A stretch of 64,000 bases of DNA from Streptomyces sp. CB02056 (GTDB lineage: Bacteria; Actinomycetota; Actinomycetes; Streptomycetales; Streptomycetaceae). The notes beneath the pieces are model-generated. The model saw only the letters and a list, made by a program, of their open reading frames with translations. It was not told where the DNA came from and did not search any database. The stretch is from NCBI RefSeq assembly GCF_001905545.1, contig NZ_LIPD01000016.1:1-64000 (forward strand), in the 5' to 3' direction. The translations under genes were made by a program, and so were the position numbers. Shown piece after piece: positions 33,232 through 41,622 of this stretch (position 1 is its first letter; every line of letters starts with the position of its first letter).

Positions 33232-33278
33232 GCGCCGCCCGCCGCAGTGATGCGCCCGGCCTGAGCGCCGCCCGCCGC
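33216..33278 (+). repeat. 30-bp tandem duplication (period 33) across the LysR stop
   Basis: A 30-base unit starting GATGCGCCCGGCCTGAGC occurs at 33216-33245 and 33249-33278. Both copies include the in-frame TGA, since the period is 11 codons. Confidence 0.88.
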
Positions 33279-33334
33279 GCCGCGCCGTCCCCCCGTACCG
33301 GCGCGGGCGGGCCGGCGGGCCCGTCGACCGGAGC

Positions 33335-33922
33335 TCAGGCCTTCCAGTGCGGATCGCGCCCCGAGGCGGCCAGCGCGCGGTCCCACGCGGAGGCGTCCTC
33401 CGGCAGCGCCACCGACTCGGCGAAGCCCGCGTACCGGCGGTACAGCTCGGCGTTCTCCGCCACGATCTCCCCGGCCAGCAGGGCGAGTTCCTCGTCGACC
33501 CCGATGCGCCCACCGGTCGCCCGGGCCACGTCCCAGCCGTGCAGCAGCAGCTCCAGGACCAGCATCCGGGCGATCCCGACCGCCGGTACCGGGGCGCCGC
33601 CGAGGTCGACGTCCCCCTCCCAGGCGGCCGGGTCCGCCCAGGCCGCGACGGCGCGCTCCAGCTGGGCCGCGTAGCCGGAGCGCCAGTCGGCGTCGACGGT
33701 GAAGTCCCGCGCGCCGAGCTCCTCGGGCAGTTCGACCCGCCGGGCCCGGTGCTCCAGGCCGTGCGAGGTGTAGAGCACCCAGTGGTTGATCAGCGCACGG
33801 GTGTCGAACTCCGTGCAGGGCGTCGGCGCGTCCAGGGGCTGGTCGGCCGGGACGGCGGTGGCGACAGCGGCGGCGGCGGAGGCGGCGCGGGCCAGGAGCG
33901 GGTGCATCGGGTGGGCGGTCAT
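33335..33922 (-). CDS. TIGR03086-type DinB/mycothiol metal-binding family protein
   Basis: 195 residues from ATG 33922. DAPTPCTEFDTRALINHWVLYTSH near residue 30 has the N-terminal metal His-rich motif, and LVLELLLHGWDVARATG near 120 provides the second His. This is the mycothiol-dependent isomerase-like fold found throughout actinobacteria. The function of most members is unknown. It is divergent from an AraC gene, 65 bases away. Confidence 0.8.
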   Translation of the reverse strand: MTAHPMHPLLARAASAAAAVATAVPADQPLDAPTPCTEFDTRALINHWVLYTSHGLEHRARRVELPEELGARDFTVDADWRSGYAAQLERAVAAWADPAAWEGDVDLGGAPVPAVGIARMLVLELLLHGWDVARATGGRIGVDEELALLAGEIVAENAELYRRYAGFAESVALPEDASAWDRALAASGRDPHWKA

Positions 33923-33987
33923 GGCGCCGATTCTGCGCGGGGCCGTACCGGCCGGTCTTGAAGAAACGCGACGGCTAGCCTGGCGGC

Positions 33988-34854
33988 ATGGGCACGGACC
34001 CCCTGGACCCCCTGGACCCCTTGGAACCCCCGGACGCTCCCGGCCTCGGCCGCGGCGTGCTCCACCCCGCCCGGGCGGCGGAGCTGATCACCGTGGACCG
34101 GCTCGTCCCCGACCCGGCCGTGGCGCGGTTCGTCGAGTACTACTGGCTGGTCCGCTGGGACCTGCGCGGCCTGCCGGCGTACGAGCAGAAGGTGCTCGCC
34201 CACCCCAACGTCCACCTGGTCTTCGAGGCCCCGCGGGCGCGCGTGTACGGGGTGGACCGCTCGCTCTTCGTCCGCCGTCTGGAGGGCGCGGGGCACGTGC
34301 TGGGCGCGCGGTTCCGGGCCGGCGCCTTCCGCGCCCTCGCCGGGCACCCGGTGAGCGGGCTGGCCGACCGGTCGGTGCCCGCCGCCGAGTACTTCGGGCC
34401 CGGGGCCGACCGGTTCAACGCGGAGGTCCTCGGGGCGTCCGGCAGTCCCGCGGCCCTCGCCGACGCCTTCCTCCGCCCCCGGCTGCCCGAGCCCGACCCG
34501 GTCGCCGCCGAGGTCGCCGCGATGGTGGACCGGATCACCGGCAGGCCGGACCTGTGCCGGGTGGACGCGCTGGCCGCCGAGCTGGGCCTGACGGTCCGCC
34601 GCCTCCAGCGCCTGTTCGCCGAGTACGTCGGCGCCTCCCCGAAATGGGTGCTGCGCCGGGCCCGCCTCCACGAGGCCGCCGAACGCGCCGGGACGGACGG
34701 CGGGTTGGACCTGGCCGCGCTCGCCGCCGAGCTGGGGTACGCGGACCAGGCGCACCTCACCCGGGACTTCGCCGCCGCCGTCGGCGTGCCCCCGGCCCGC
34801 TACGCGGGGGCGGGTCAGGCTCCGAGGAAGCGCTGCAGCTCGTCCAGGACGTAG
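33988..34854 (+). CDS. AraC-family transcriptional regulator
   Basis: 288 residues from ATG 33988. The start has three repeats of DPL. A DUF6597-like N-terminal domain (VEYYWLVRWDLRGL, and GARFRAGAFRALAGHPVSGL) is followed by the AraC DNA-binding domain: RVDALAAELGLTVRRLQRLFAEYVGASPKWVLRR and LAALAAELGYADQAHLTRDFAAAVG. The 3' end overlaps the siderophore-binding protein gene by 40 bases in convergent orientation. Confidence 0.9.
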   Translation: MGTDPLDPLDPLEPPDAPGLGRGVLHPARAAELITVDRLVPDPAVARFVEYYWLVRWDLRGLPAYEQKVLAHPNVHLVFEAPRARVYGVDRSLFVRRLEGAGHVLGARFRAGAFRALAGHPVSGLADRSVPAAEYFGPGADRFNAEVLGASGSPAALADAFLRPRLPEPDPVAAEVAAMVDRITGRPDLCRVDALAAELGLTVRRLQRLFAEYVGASPKWVLRRARLHEAAERAGTDGGLDLAALAAELGYADQAHLTRDFAAAVGVPPARYAGAGQAPRKRCSSSRT

Positions 34855-35804
34855 TTGGCCCCGGTGTACCCGATCCCCTGGAACCACAGCTGGTCGTCGA
34901 CCGGGAACGCCCGGTGCCCCTTGACCGCCCCCAGCGCCTGCCAACCCGGGCTCGCCAGGGCGGCGTTGGCCCCGGACAGCTCCGGATCGCCGTACGTCGC
35001 GTAGAGCAGCAGGTCGCCGTCGGCCTTGGCGATCTGGTCCAACGGGATCTCGGTGTCGGACTGGTCGACGTTCTGCGCGTCCGGCCGGCCGACCTGGGCG
35101 TCGGCGAGCACCGTGCCGGGGAAGCTCTGCCGGCCGAACAGCCGGATGCCGCCGCCCTCCACGAACCGCACCAGGCTCACCTTGCGCCCGGACAGCCTCG
35201 CCGCCGCCAGCGCCTGGGCCACCTGCCCGGCGTGCTTCTGGTACGCGCCGGCGAAGGCCGCCGCGGCCGCCTCCCGGTTGAGCGCCTGGGCGTGCAGCTG
35301 GAAGTCGGCCTTCCACGGCGCCCCGGCGGTCTGGGTGAGCACGGTCGGGGCGATCTCGCGCAGCTGCTCGTAGCGGTCGCCGTCGCGGGTCTGGTTGGAG
35401 AGGATCAGGTCCGGCCGCAGCGCCCGTACGGTCGGCAGGTCGGGCGAGCCGGCCGGGCCGACCAGCCGGATCCCGGCCGTCCGGGAGGTCGGCCAGTACT
35501 CGGGGTAGCGGGTGTCGCGGGCCGGGAGCGCGGCGCCGACCGGGGTGATGCCGAGGGTCAGCGCGGAGTCGAGCACGTCGGTGTCCAGCACGACCACCCG
35601 CATCGGCGCGCCCGGCACCACGACGGGGCCGGTGGCGGCGTTCACCGTCACCGGCGGCACCGGGGTCGGGGACGGCGAGGCGCCGCCGGCGGGGCCGTCC
35701 GCGGTCGCCGGGGCCGGCCGCCGGGCGGCGGTGCAGCCGGTGGCCGCCGCGAGCGCGCCCGCGCCGAGGCCGGTGAGGAGGGTGCGGCGGGAGATCCGGG
35801 GCAT
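34815..35804 (-). CDS. Iron-siderophore-binding lipoprotein of ABC importer
   Basis: 329 residues from ATG 35804. The start ISRRTLLTGLGAGALAAATGC combines a twin-arginine motif with a lipobox (Cys24), so it is a Tat-exported lipoprotein. FecB-like features: PMRVVVLDTDVLDSALTLGI, LRPDLILSNQTRD, and the C-terminal KGHRAFPVDDQLWFQGIGYTGANYVLDEL. It is the last gene of the importer operon, 85 bases after the ATPase gene; a small hairpin (35860-35874) lies between. The siderophore is not identifiable. Confidence 0.9.
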   Translation of the reverse strand: MPRISRRTLLTGLGAGALAAATGCTAARRPAPATADGPAGGASPSPTPVPPVTVNAATGPVVVPGAPMRVVVLDTDVLDSALTLGITPVGAALPARDTRYPEYWPTSRTAGIRLVGPAGSPDLPTVRALRPDLILSNQTRDGDRYEQLREIAPTVLTQTAGAPWKADFQLHAQALNREAAAAAFAGAYQKHAGQVAQALAAARLSGRKVSLVRFVEGGGIRLFGRQSFPGTVLADAQVGRPDAQNVDQSDTEIPLDQIAKADGDLLLYATYGDPELSGANAALASPGWQALGAVKGHRAFPVDDQLWFQGIGYTGANYVLDELQRFLGA

Positions 35805-35859
35805 CGGCGGTCCTCTGGCGGCGCGGTGGGGTCGGGGCGCCGTCGATTATGTCCGAAAT

Positions 35860-35874
35860 GGCACCTAAAGTGCC
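35860..35874 (-). promoter_or_regulatory. Small hairpin between ATPase and binding-protein genes
   Basis: GGCAC and GTGCC frame CTAAA. It may weaken transcription into, or set a separate level for, the binding-protein gene; a promoter-like ATTATG is nearby. Role unclear. Confidence 0.4.
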
Positions 35875-35889
35875 GTTAAGCGCGGGCCG

Positions 35890-36708
35890 TCAGGCGCGAG
35901 TGGCGTCCGGGGCGAGCGCCGCCCACGGGGCGCCCGGCACGACCAGCGGCGTGCCGGTCACCGGGTCCGGCACCACCACCGAGTCCAGTCCGAACACCTC
36001 CCGCACCAGCTCGGCCGTCACCACGTCCCCGGGCGCGCCCTGCGCCACCACCCGGCCGTCCCGCATCGCCACCAGGTGGTCGGCGTACCGGGCGGCCTGG
36101 TTGAGGTCGTGCAGCACCGCGACGACCGTCCGGCCGCGCTCGACGTTCAGCCGGCGGACCAGGTCCAGCACCTCCACCTGGTGCGCGATGTCCAGGTAGG
36201 TGGTCGGCTCGTCCAGCAGCAGGATGTCGGTGCCCTGGGCGAGCGCCATCGCGATCCAGGCGCGCTGGCGCTGGCCGCCGGACAGCTCGTCCATGCTCCG
36301 CTCGGCCAGCTCGGCGGTGGAGGTGCGCTCCAGCGCCTCCGCGACCGCCGCCTCGTCCTCCGGCGACCACTGCTGCCACCAGCTCTGGTGCGGCTGGCGG
36401 CCGCGCGCGACCAGGTCCGCCACCGAGATGCCCTCGGGGGCGGACGGCGACTGCGGCAGCAGGCCGAGCCGCTGGGCGATCCGCTTGGTCGGGATCCGCG
36501 CCAGCTCCTCGCCGTCCAGCAGCACCGCGCCCCGGACCGGCTTCAGCAGCCGGCCGAGGGCCCGCAGCAGGGTCGACTTGCCGCACGCGTTCGGGCCGAC
36601 GATCACCGTCACCCGCCCGTCCGGGACGGCCACGTCCAGGTCCTCGACGACCGTGCGCGCCTCGTAGGCCAGGGTGAGGCCCCGGGCCTCCAGGCGGTGT
36701 TCGGACAT
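35890..36708 (-). CDS. Iron-siderophore ABC transporter ATPase
   Basis: 272 residues from ATG 36708 with GGAGG seven bases ahead. Walker A GPNACGKSTLLRAL, Q loop LLPQSPSAPEGISVADLVARGRQPHQSWWQQWS, signature LSGGQRQRAWIAMALAQ, Walker B ILLLDEPTTYLD and switch AVLHDLN. This is the FecE/FepC type. Start and upstream stop share one base (TGATG), so it is coupled to the permease. Confidence 0.95.
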   Translation of the reverse strand: MSEHRLEARGLTLAYEARTVVEDLDVAVPDGRVTVIVGPNACGKSTLLRALGRLLKPVRGAVLLDGEELARIPTKRIAQRLGLLPQSPSAPEGISVADLVARGRQPHQSWWQQWSPEDEAAVAEALERTSTAELAERSMDELSGGQRQRAWIAMALAQGTDILLLDEPTTYLDIAHQVEVLDLVRRLNVERGRTVVAVLHDLNQAARYADHLVAMRDGRVVAQGAPGDVVTAELVREVFGLDSVVVPDPVTGTPLVVPGAPWAALAPDATRA

Positions 36709-37802
36709 CAGGAACCTCCACGGCGGGATCGGATCAGCAGCCACATCAGGTACGGCGCGCCGACCAGGCCGGTCACCACGCCCACCGGCAGCTCCGTCGG
36801 AGCCAGCAGCCGTCGGGCGACCAGGTCGGCGAGGACCACCACCAGCGCGCCGGTCAGCGCCGAGCAGAACAGCGGGACCTGCGCCGAGCGGGCCAGCCGC
36901 AGCGCGATCTGCGGGGCCATCAGCGCGACGAAGTCCACCGGCCCGGCGGCCCCGGCCGCGCACGAGGCCAGCACGATGCCGAGCAGCGCCATGCCGAGGC
37001 GGATCCGGTCCAGGCGCAGGCCGAGGCCGACGGCGGTGGCGTCGTCGAAGGAGATCGACCGCTGGGCGCGGGCGGCCCACAGCGCGACCGGCACGGCGGC
37101 GAGCAGCACCCAGGCGAGCCAGTCGGCCTGGTCGTAGCCGGCGCCGTTCAGGCTGCCGGTCATCCAGACCTTGGCGGCCTGGGCCTGGAAGCCGTCGCCC
37201 TTGGTGAGGAAGACGGAGGTGAGCGAGGACAGCGCGACGCTGATGCCGATGCCGATCAGCACGAAGCGCTGCGCGTGCAGGCCGCGCCGCCAGGCCAGCG
37301 CGTACACCAGCAGCCCGGCCACCAGGCCGCCGGCCACCGCCGCGTACGGGGCCTGGCCGGTCGAGCCGACCACGCCGTACGCCATCAGACCGACCACGGT
37401 CGCGGTCGCGCCCCAGGTCACGCCGACCACGTCGGGGCTGGCCAGCGGATTGCGGGCGACGGTCTGGATCAGCGCCCCGGCCAGCCCGAGCGCCAGGCCG
37501 ACCAGCAGCCCGACCACCACCCGGGGCAGCCGGAACTCGCCGACCACCAGCTCGTGCGGGCTCGGCCGGCCGAGCACCACCTTGACCACCTCGGACGGCG
37601 CGACGGTGGACTCGCCCAGGCAGAGCGAGGCCACCACGGTCGCCGCCAGCGCCACCAGCAGCCCGACGGTGACGGCCAGCGAGCGCCGGTGCACCAGGAA
37701 CGACGCCCGCCCGGCCCGGACGACGGTGTAGCCGCGCAGCGAGACCTTGCGGGAGACGGATGCCGTGCCGGGGACGGAGCTCGTACCGGGGACGGAAGTC
37801 AT
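36708..37802 (-). CDS. Iron-siderophore ABC permease, second FecCD subunit
   Basis: 364 residues from ATG 37802, overlapping the first permease by 4 bases (ATGA). After a 45-residue tail come about 9 hydrophobic segments. FecCD landmarks: FRLPRVVVGLLVGLALGLAGALIQ, RNPLASPDVVGVTWGA, and GPVDFVALMAPQIALRLA (coupling region). It forms the channel with the first FecCD protein. Confidence 0.93.
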   Translation of the reverse strand: MTSVPGTSSVPGTASVSRKVSLRGYTVVRAGRASFLVHRRSLAVTVGLLVALAATVVASLCLGESTVAPSEVVKVVLGRPSPHELVVGEFRLPRVVVGLLVGLALGLAGALIQTVARNPLASPDVVGVTWGATATVVGLMAYGVVGSTGQAPYAAVAGGLVAGLLVYALAWRRGLHAQRFVLIGIGISVALSSLTSVFLTKGDGFQAQAAKVWMTGSLNGAGYDQADWLAWVLLAAVPVALWAARAQRSISFDDATAVGLGLRLDRIRLGMALLGIVLASCAAGAAGPVDFVALMAPQIALRLARSAQVPLFCSALTGALVVVLADLVARRLLAPTELPVGVVTGLVGAPYLMWLLIRSRRGGS

Positions 37803-38842
37803 GCCGCCACCACCTTGCGGCGGCGGACCAGGGCCACCAGCACCGGGACGCCGACCAGCGCCGTCATCACGCCCGCCGGGACCTCGGACGGCGGGAACAG
37901 GACCCGGCCGAGGGTGTCGGCGAGCAGCAGCAGCGCCGGGCCGAGGACGGCGGAGAAGGCGAGGATCCAGCGGTGGTCGGCGCCGGCCAGCGCGCGGGCC
38001 GCGTGCGGGACGGCGAGGCCGACGAAGGCGATCGGGCCGGCCGCCGCGACCGCCGAGCCGGTCAGGACGGTCGCGCCGAGCGCACCGACCGCCCGGACCA
38101 GGCCGGTCTTGGCGCCCAGCCCCTTCGCGGTGTCGTCGCCGAGCGCCAGCGCGTCCAGTCCGCGCGCCACCGCGACCACCAGCACCGTGCCGACGGCCAG
38201 GAACGGCAGCAGCTGCCAGGCCACGTCCGAGGTCCGTCCGGAGAGCGAGCCGACGTGCCAGAAGCGGAACTGGTCCATGGTGGCCGCGTCGGTGGTCAGC
38301 ACCAGGGTGTTGAGCGAGGCGATGAAGGCGGACGTCGCCGAGCCGGCCAGCGCCAGCTTGATCGGCGTGGCCCCGCCCCGGCCGCGCCCGGCGAGCCCGT
38401 ACACCAGCACGGTGGCGATCACCGCGCCGGCGAAGCCGAACCAGACGTACCCGGTGAGGGTGGAGACGCCGAAGCCGGAGATGGCGACCACCACGCCGGC
38501 CGCCGCGCCCTGGGAGACGCCGAGGATGCCGGGGTCGGCGATCGGGTTGCGGGTCAGGCCCTGCATGACGGCCCCGGCCAGGCCGAGCGCCGCGCCGACG
38601 GCCAGCCCGACGACGGTGCGCGGCACCCGCAGTTCGCGGACCACCACGGCGTTCGCGGTGTCGCCGCCGTGCAGCAGGGCGTCCAGCGTGTCGCCGAACG
38701 GGATGGTCCGGCTGCCGACCGCCAGGCTCAGCAGCACCGCGGCGGCCAGCACGACGAGTGCGGCGGCCAGCCACAGTATTCGGCGCCGCGGCGCGCGGTA
38801 CGGCGCGCGGGGCGCACCGGGCGGTGCGCTGGTGTCGGTCAT
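37799..38842 (-). CDS. Iron-siderophore ABC permease, first FecCD subunit
   Basis: 347 residues from ATG 38842. Motifs: LRVPRTVVGLAVGAALGLAGAVMQG, RNPIADPGILGVSQGA, GPIAFVGLAVPHAARAL and LLLADTLGRVLFPPSEVPAGV. First gene of the importer operon. The promoter region contains an iron-regulator-like box. Confidence 0.93.
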   Translation of the reverse strand: MTDTSAPPGAPRAPYRAPRRRILWLAAALVVLAAAVLLSLAVGSRTIPFGDTLDALLHGGDTANAVVVRELRVPRTVVGLAVGAALGLAGAVMQGLTRNPIADPGILGVSQGAAAGVVVAISGFGVSTLTGYVWFGFAGAVIATVLVYGLAGRGRGGATPIKLALAGSATSAFIASLNTLVLTTDAATMDQFRFWHVGSLSGRTSDVAWQLLPFLAVGTVLVVAVARGLDALALGDDTAKGLGAKTGLVRAVGALGATVLTGSAVAAAGPIAFVGLAVPHAARALAGADHRWILAFSAVLGPALLLLADTLGRVLFPPSEVPAGVMTALVGVPVLVALVRRRKVVAA

Positions 38843-38857
38843 GGGCCCTCTCCGCTG

Positions 38858-38876
38858 ACAACTCAGGCAAACCTAA
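38858..38876 (-). promoter_or_regulatory. Iron-box-like site (DmdR/IdeR type)
   Basis: The 19-mer at 38858-38876 matches the palindromic iron box (TTAGGTTAGGCTAACCTAA) at 13 of 19, with its AACCTAA half intact. It lies 16 bases upstream of the first permease start, so DmdR1-type repression under iron sufficiency is expected. Confidence 0.7.
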
Positions 38877-38941
38877 GTTCCGCCGTGAAGCCCGGGCAAA
38901 TCGCCTCGTGGCCCGGGGCACCCGTTGGGTAGCCTGGCGGC

Positions 38942-39571
38942 ATGCCCGCGACCTCACCCGCCCCGCTCACCGTCGGCTTCGACCTCGACATGACGCTGCT
39001 GGACACCCGGCCGGGTATCCGCGCCACCTACCTGGCGCTCTCCGCCGAGACCGGCACCCCCATCGACGCCGACCTGGTGGTCACCCGGCTCGGCCCGCCG
39101 CTGCTGGACGAGATCCGCAACTGGTTCCCGGAGCACGAGGTGGAGCGGGCCGTCACCCGCTACCGCGAGCTCTACCGCGACCACGCCTTCGCCCCGACCG
39201 TGGCCCTGCCCGGCGCCCACGCCGCCGTCGAGGCGGTCCGCGCCCACGGCGGCCGGGTCGCGGTGATCACCGGCAAGTACGAGCCGAACGCCCGCCTCCA
39301 CCTGGAGCACGCCGGGCTGGCCGCGGACACCGTGATCGGCGACCTGTGGGCGGAGACCAAGGGCGACGCGCTGCGCGAGCACGGCGCGAGCGTCTACGTC
39401 GGCGACCACCTCGGCGACATCCGCGGGGCCCGGCACGCCGACGCCCTCGCGGTCTGCGTGCCCACCGGCCCGTACAGCGCGCGGGAACTCCACGAGGCGG
39501 GCGCGGACGTGGTGCTGGACGACCTCACCGGCTTCCCGGACTGGCTCGCCGGGCACCTCGCCGACCGCTAG
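38942..39571 (+). CDS. HAD-family phosphatase (phosphoglycolate-phosphatase-like)
   Basis: 209 residues from ATG 38942. Motifs: VGFDLDMTLLDTRPGI (nucleophile and acid Asp near 14-16), VAVITGKYEPNARL, and VYVGDHLGDIRGARHADAL. This is the HAD-IA subfamily with a helical cap. It dephosphorylates a small metabolite that cannot be named from sequence. It is divergent from the iron importer but probably unrelated to it. Confidence 0.87.
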   Translation: MPATSPAPLTVGFDLDMTLLDTRPGIRATYLALSAETGTPIDADLVVTRLGPPLLDEIRNWFPEHEVERAVTRYRELYRDHAFAPTVALPGAHAAVEAVRAHGGRVAVITGKYEPNARLHLEHAGLAADTVIGDLWAETKGDALREHGASVYVGDHLGDIRGARHADALAVCVPTGPYSARELHEAGADVVLDDLTGFPDWLAGHLADR

Positions 39572-39616
39572 GGCGGGCGACGGAGCAGGCCCGCGGGCCT
39601 CAGGAGCCGGAGGGCC

Positions 39617-39856
39617 TCAGGACTCGACCGGCTCGATCCGGCGGCGCTGGGCCCGCGCGTTCAGCAGCAGTCCGGTCAGCGCGGCCAGGAAGCCGGCCGG
39701 CATCAGCATGCTCAGCCAGTACGCGGCCGTCGGCAGCGGCGTCAGGTGCAGGAACAGCGGGACGAAGGTGACCAGGGTGGCGAGCGCGCCGAGACCGAAG
39801 ACGATCACCCCGGCCTTGACGTACACGTCGCCGGGGTCGGCGCTCTGGCTGCTCAC
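39617..39856 (-). CDS. Small two-TM membrane protein
   Basis: 79 residues from ATG 39856. Two hydrophobic segments (VIVFGLGALATLVTFVPLFL and AYWLSMLMPAGFLAALTGLLL) are joined by a short loop, with a basic end NARAQRRRIEPVES. Both ends lie on the same side. Unknown function. Confidence 0.72.
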   Translation of the reverse strand: MSSQSADPGDVYVKAGVIVFGLGALATLVTFVPLFLHLTPLPTAAYWLSMLMPAGFLAALTGLLLNARAQRRRIEPVES

Positions 39857-40326
39857 GTCTGCTCACTCCTACGGGCCGGTCGGAACTGCCCCCAGTCTGG
39901 CAGAGCGGCCGACAGGGAGGCCCACCGGAGCGGGCCGGTCACGTTGCGCAGTTTCCCGGCAGCTGAACGTTTTGATCCCTGTTGAGCGGGGGTATGCACG
40001 GGGTGCCGAGGGGCGCTACAGGTGCGCCCCGCGTCCTCAGACCCGGGGGTGTGAGCCGATGGACCGCGCGGAGCCGCGCCCCGGCCGTGCCAGTGCCGGG
40101 TCGCCCGTGACCGCGAGATCCCGTTCCCGCCGCCCCCACCGGGCCTCGGAACGCGGGTCCCTCGCGGAACGCGGATGAGGCAGTGACGGACGGTTAGTCT
40201 GCTCCTGACCGCGTGCCGGCCACGAGCGCCCACGGGCGCCGAGCCGAGGTCGGCCGCCTTTCCCCACCACCCAGTGATCCCCGGCCAGGGCCGGGATCCC
40301 TCACACCCATTCGAGGACTGTTCGAG
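39857..40326. other. Intergenic and long leader before the second cold-shock gene
   Basis: About 470 bases without a supported gene. It has a 7-bp perfect hairpin (GGGGCGC/GCGCCCC, 40010-40030) and an AT-richer patch with TTTTGATCC near 39970. The last 150 bases should be the csp leader. Confidence 0.45.
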
Positions 40327-40710
40327 ATGCCCACCGGCCAGGTCAAGTGGTTCAACGAGACGAAGGGCTTCGGCTTCCTGTCGCGCGACGACGGCGGGGA
40401 CGTCTTCGTCCACACCAAGGCGCTGCCCGACGGTGTCACGTCGCTGAAGCCGGGTCAGCGGGTCGAGTTCGGCGTGGTCGCCGGCCACCGCGGGGACCAG
40501 GCGATGGCCGTGCAGCTGCTGGACGCACTGCCCTCGGTGGCCGCCGCCCAGCGGCGGAGCGCCGACGACATGGCGCCGATCGTCCAGGACCTGATCACCA
40601 CGCTGGACGCGGTGCTGCCCGGCCTCCAGCGCGGGCGCTACCCCGCCAAGCCCACCGGCCAGAAGCTGGCCGGCCTGCTGCGCGCGGTGGCCGACAACTT
40701 CGACGTCTGA
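40327..40710 (+). CDS. Cold-shock protein with C-terminal extension
   Basis: 127 residues from ATG 40327. Residues 1-66 are a cold-shock domain (KWFNETKGFGFL and DVFVHTKAL). The remaining 60 residues are helical: SADDMAPIVQDLITTLDAVLPGLQ and GQKLAGLLRAVADNFDV. Ordinary bacterial Csp proteins end at about 67 residues, so the extra part is likely a protein-interaction element. This two-part form is known in streptomycetes. Confidence 0.92.
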   Translation: MPTGQVKWFNETKGFGFLSRDDGGDVFVHTKALPDGVTSLKPGQRVEFGVVAGHRGDQAMAVQLLDALPSVAAAQRRSADDMAPIVQDLITTLDAVLPGLQRGRYPAKPTGQKLAGLLRAVADNFDV

Positions 40711-40759
40711 CGGGGAGCCGGACAGCCCTGGAGCCGGGCCGCCCTGAAGTCGGAACGCT

Positions 40760-41611
40760 CTAGAACGCCAGCGCACCCGGGTCGAGCGGGGGCACCAGCC
40801 CCTCCGCGGCGGCCCGGGTGAGCAGCGCGCGGACGGCCGCGTAGCCCTCCTCGCCGAGGTCCTCGGTGAACTCGGTGACGTACAGCCCGATGTGCTGCTC
40901 GGCGACGTCCAGGTCCATCTCCTGGGCGTGCGCCAGCACGTACCCGCGGCTCGCGGCCGGGTCCGCCCAGGCCTGTCGGACGGAGGAGCGGATCGCGTCG
41001 GCGATCTCCCGCAGCCGCTCGGCGCCGAGCGAGCGCCGGGCGACGATCGCGCCCAGCGGGATCGGCAGGCCGGTCTCCCGCTCCCAGGCCTCGCCCATGT
41101 CGGCCAGGCTGTGCAGGCCGTACTGCTGGTACGTGAAGCGGGCCTCGTGGATGACCAGGCCGGCGTCCACCCGGCCGTCCCGGACGGCGGGCATGATCTC
41201 GTGGAACGGCAGGACGACGATCTCGCCGAAGCCGCCCGGCACCGCCTTCGCCGCCCAGAGCCGGAACAGCAGGTAGGCGGTGGAGCGCTCGGAGGGCACC
41301 GCGACGGTCTTCCCGGCCAGGTCGGCGGGGGAGTCCACGCCCGGCAGGGTGAGCACCAGCGGGCCGCAGCCGCGGCCCAGCGCGCCGCCGCAGGGCAGCA
41401 GGGCGTACTGCTCCAGGACCCAGGGCAGCGCGCCGTAGCTGATCTTCAGCACGTCCAGCTCGCCGCGCTCGGCCTGCCCGTTGGTGATGTCGATGTCGGC
41501 GAAGGTCACCTCGGGGGCGTCCGCCCCGGGCACCAGGCCGTGCGCCCAGGCGTGGAAGACGAAGGTGTCGTTCGGGCAGGGCGAGTACGCGATGCTCAGC
41601 CGTTCAGCCAC
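40760..41611 (-). CDS. mqnD: 1,4-dihydroxy-6-naphthoate synthase (futalosine pathway)
   Basis: 283 residues from GTG 41611 with GAGGAGG seven bases ahead. SIAYSPCPNDTFVFHAWAHGL is the MqnD start, followed by DIDITNGQAERGELDVLKISYGAL, VAVPSERSTAYLLFRL, and DAGLVIHEARFTYQQYG. MqnD turns cyclic dehypoxanthinyl futalosine into 1,4-dihydroxy-6-naphthoate on the way to menaquinone. It is 11 bases downstream of mqnB. Confidence 0.93.
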   Translation of the reverse strand: MAERLSIAYSPCPNDTFVFHAWAHGLVPGADAPEVTFADIDITNGQAERGELDVLKISYGALPWVLEQYALLPCGGALGRGCGPLVLTLPGVDSPADLAGKTVAVPSERSTAYLLFRLWAAKAVPGGFGEIVVLPFHEIMPAVRDGRVDAGLVIHEARFTYQQYGLHSLADMGEAWERETGLPIPLGAIVARRSLGAERLREIADAIRSSVRQAWADPAASRGYVLAHAQEMDLDVAEQHIGLYVTEFTEDLGEEGYAAVRALLTRAAAEGLVPPLDPGALAF

Positions 41612-41622
41612 GGCCGGCCTCC

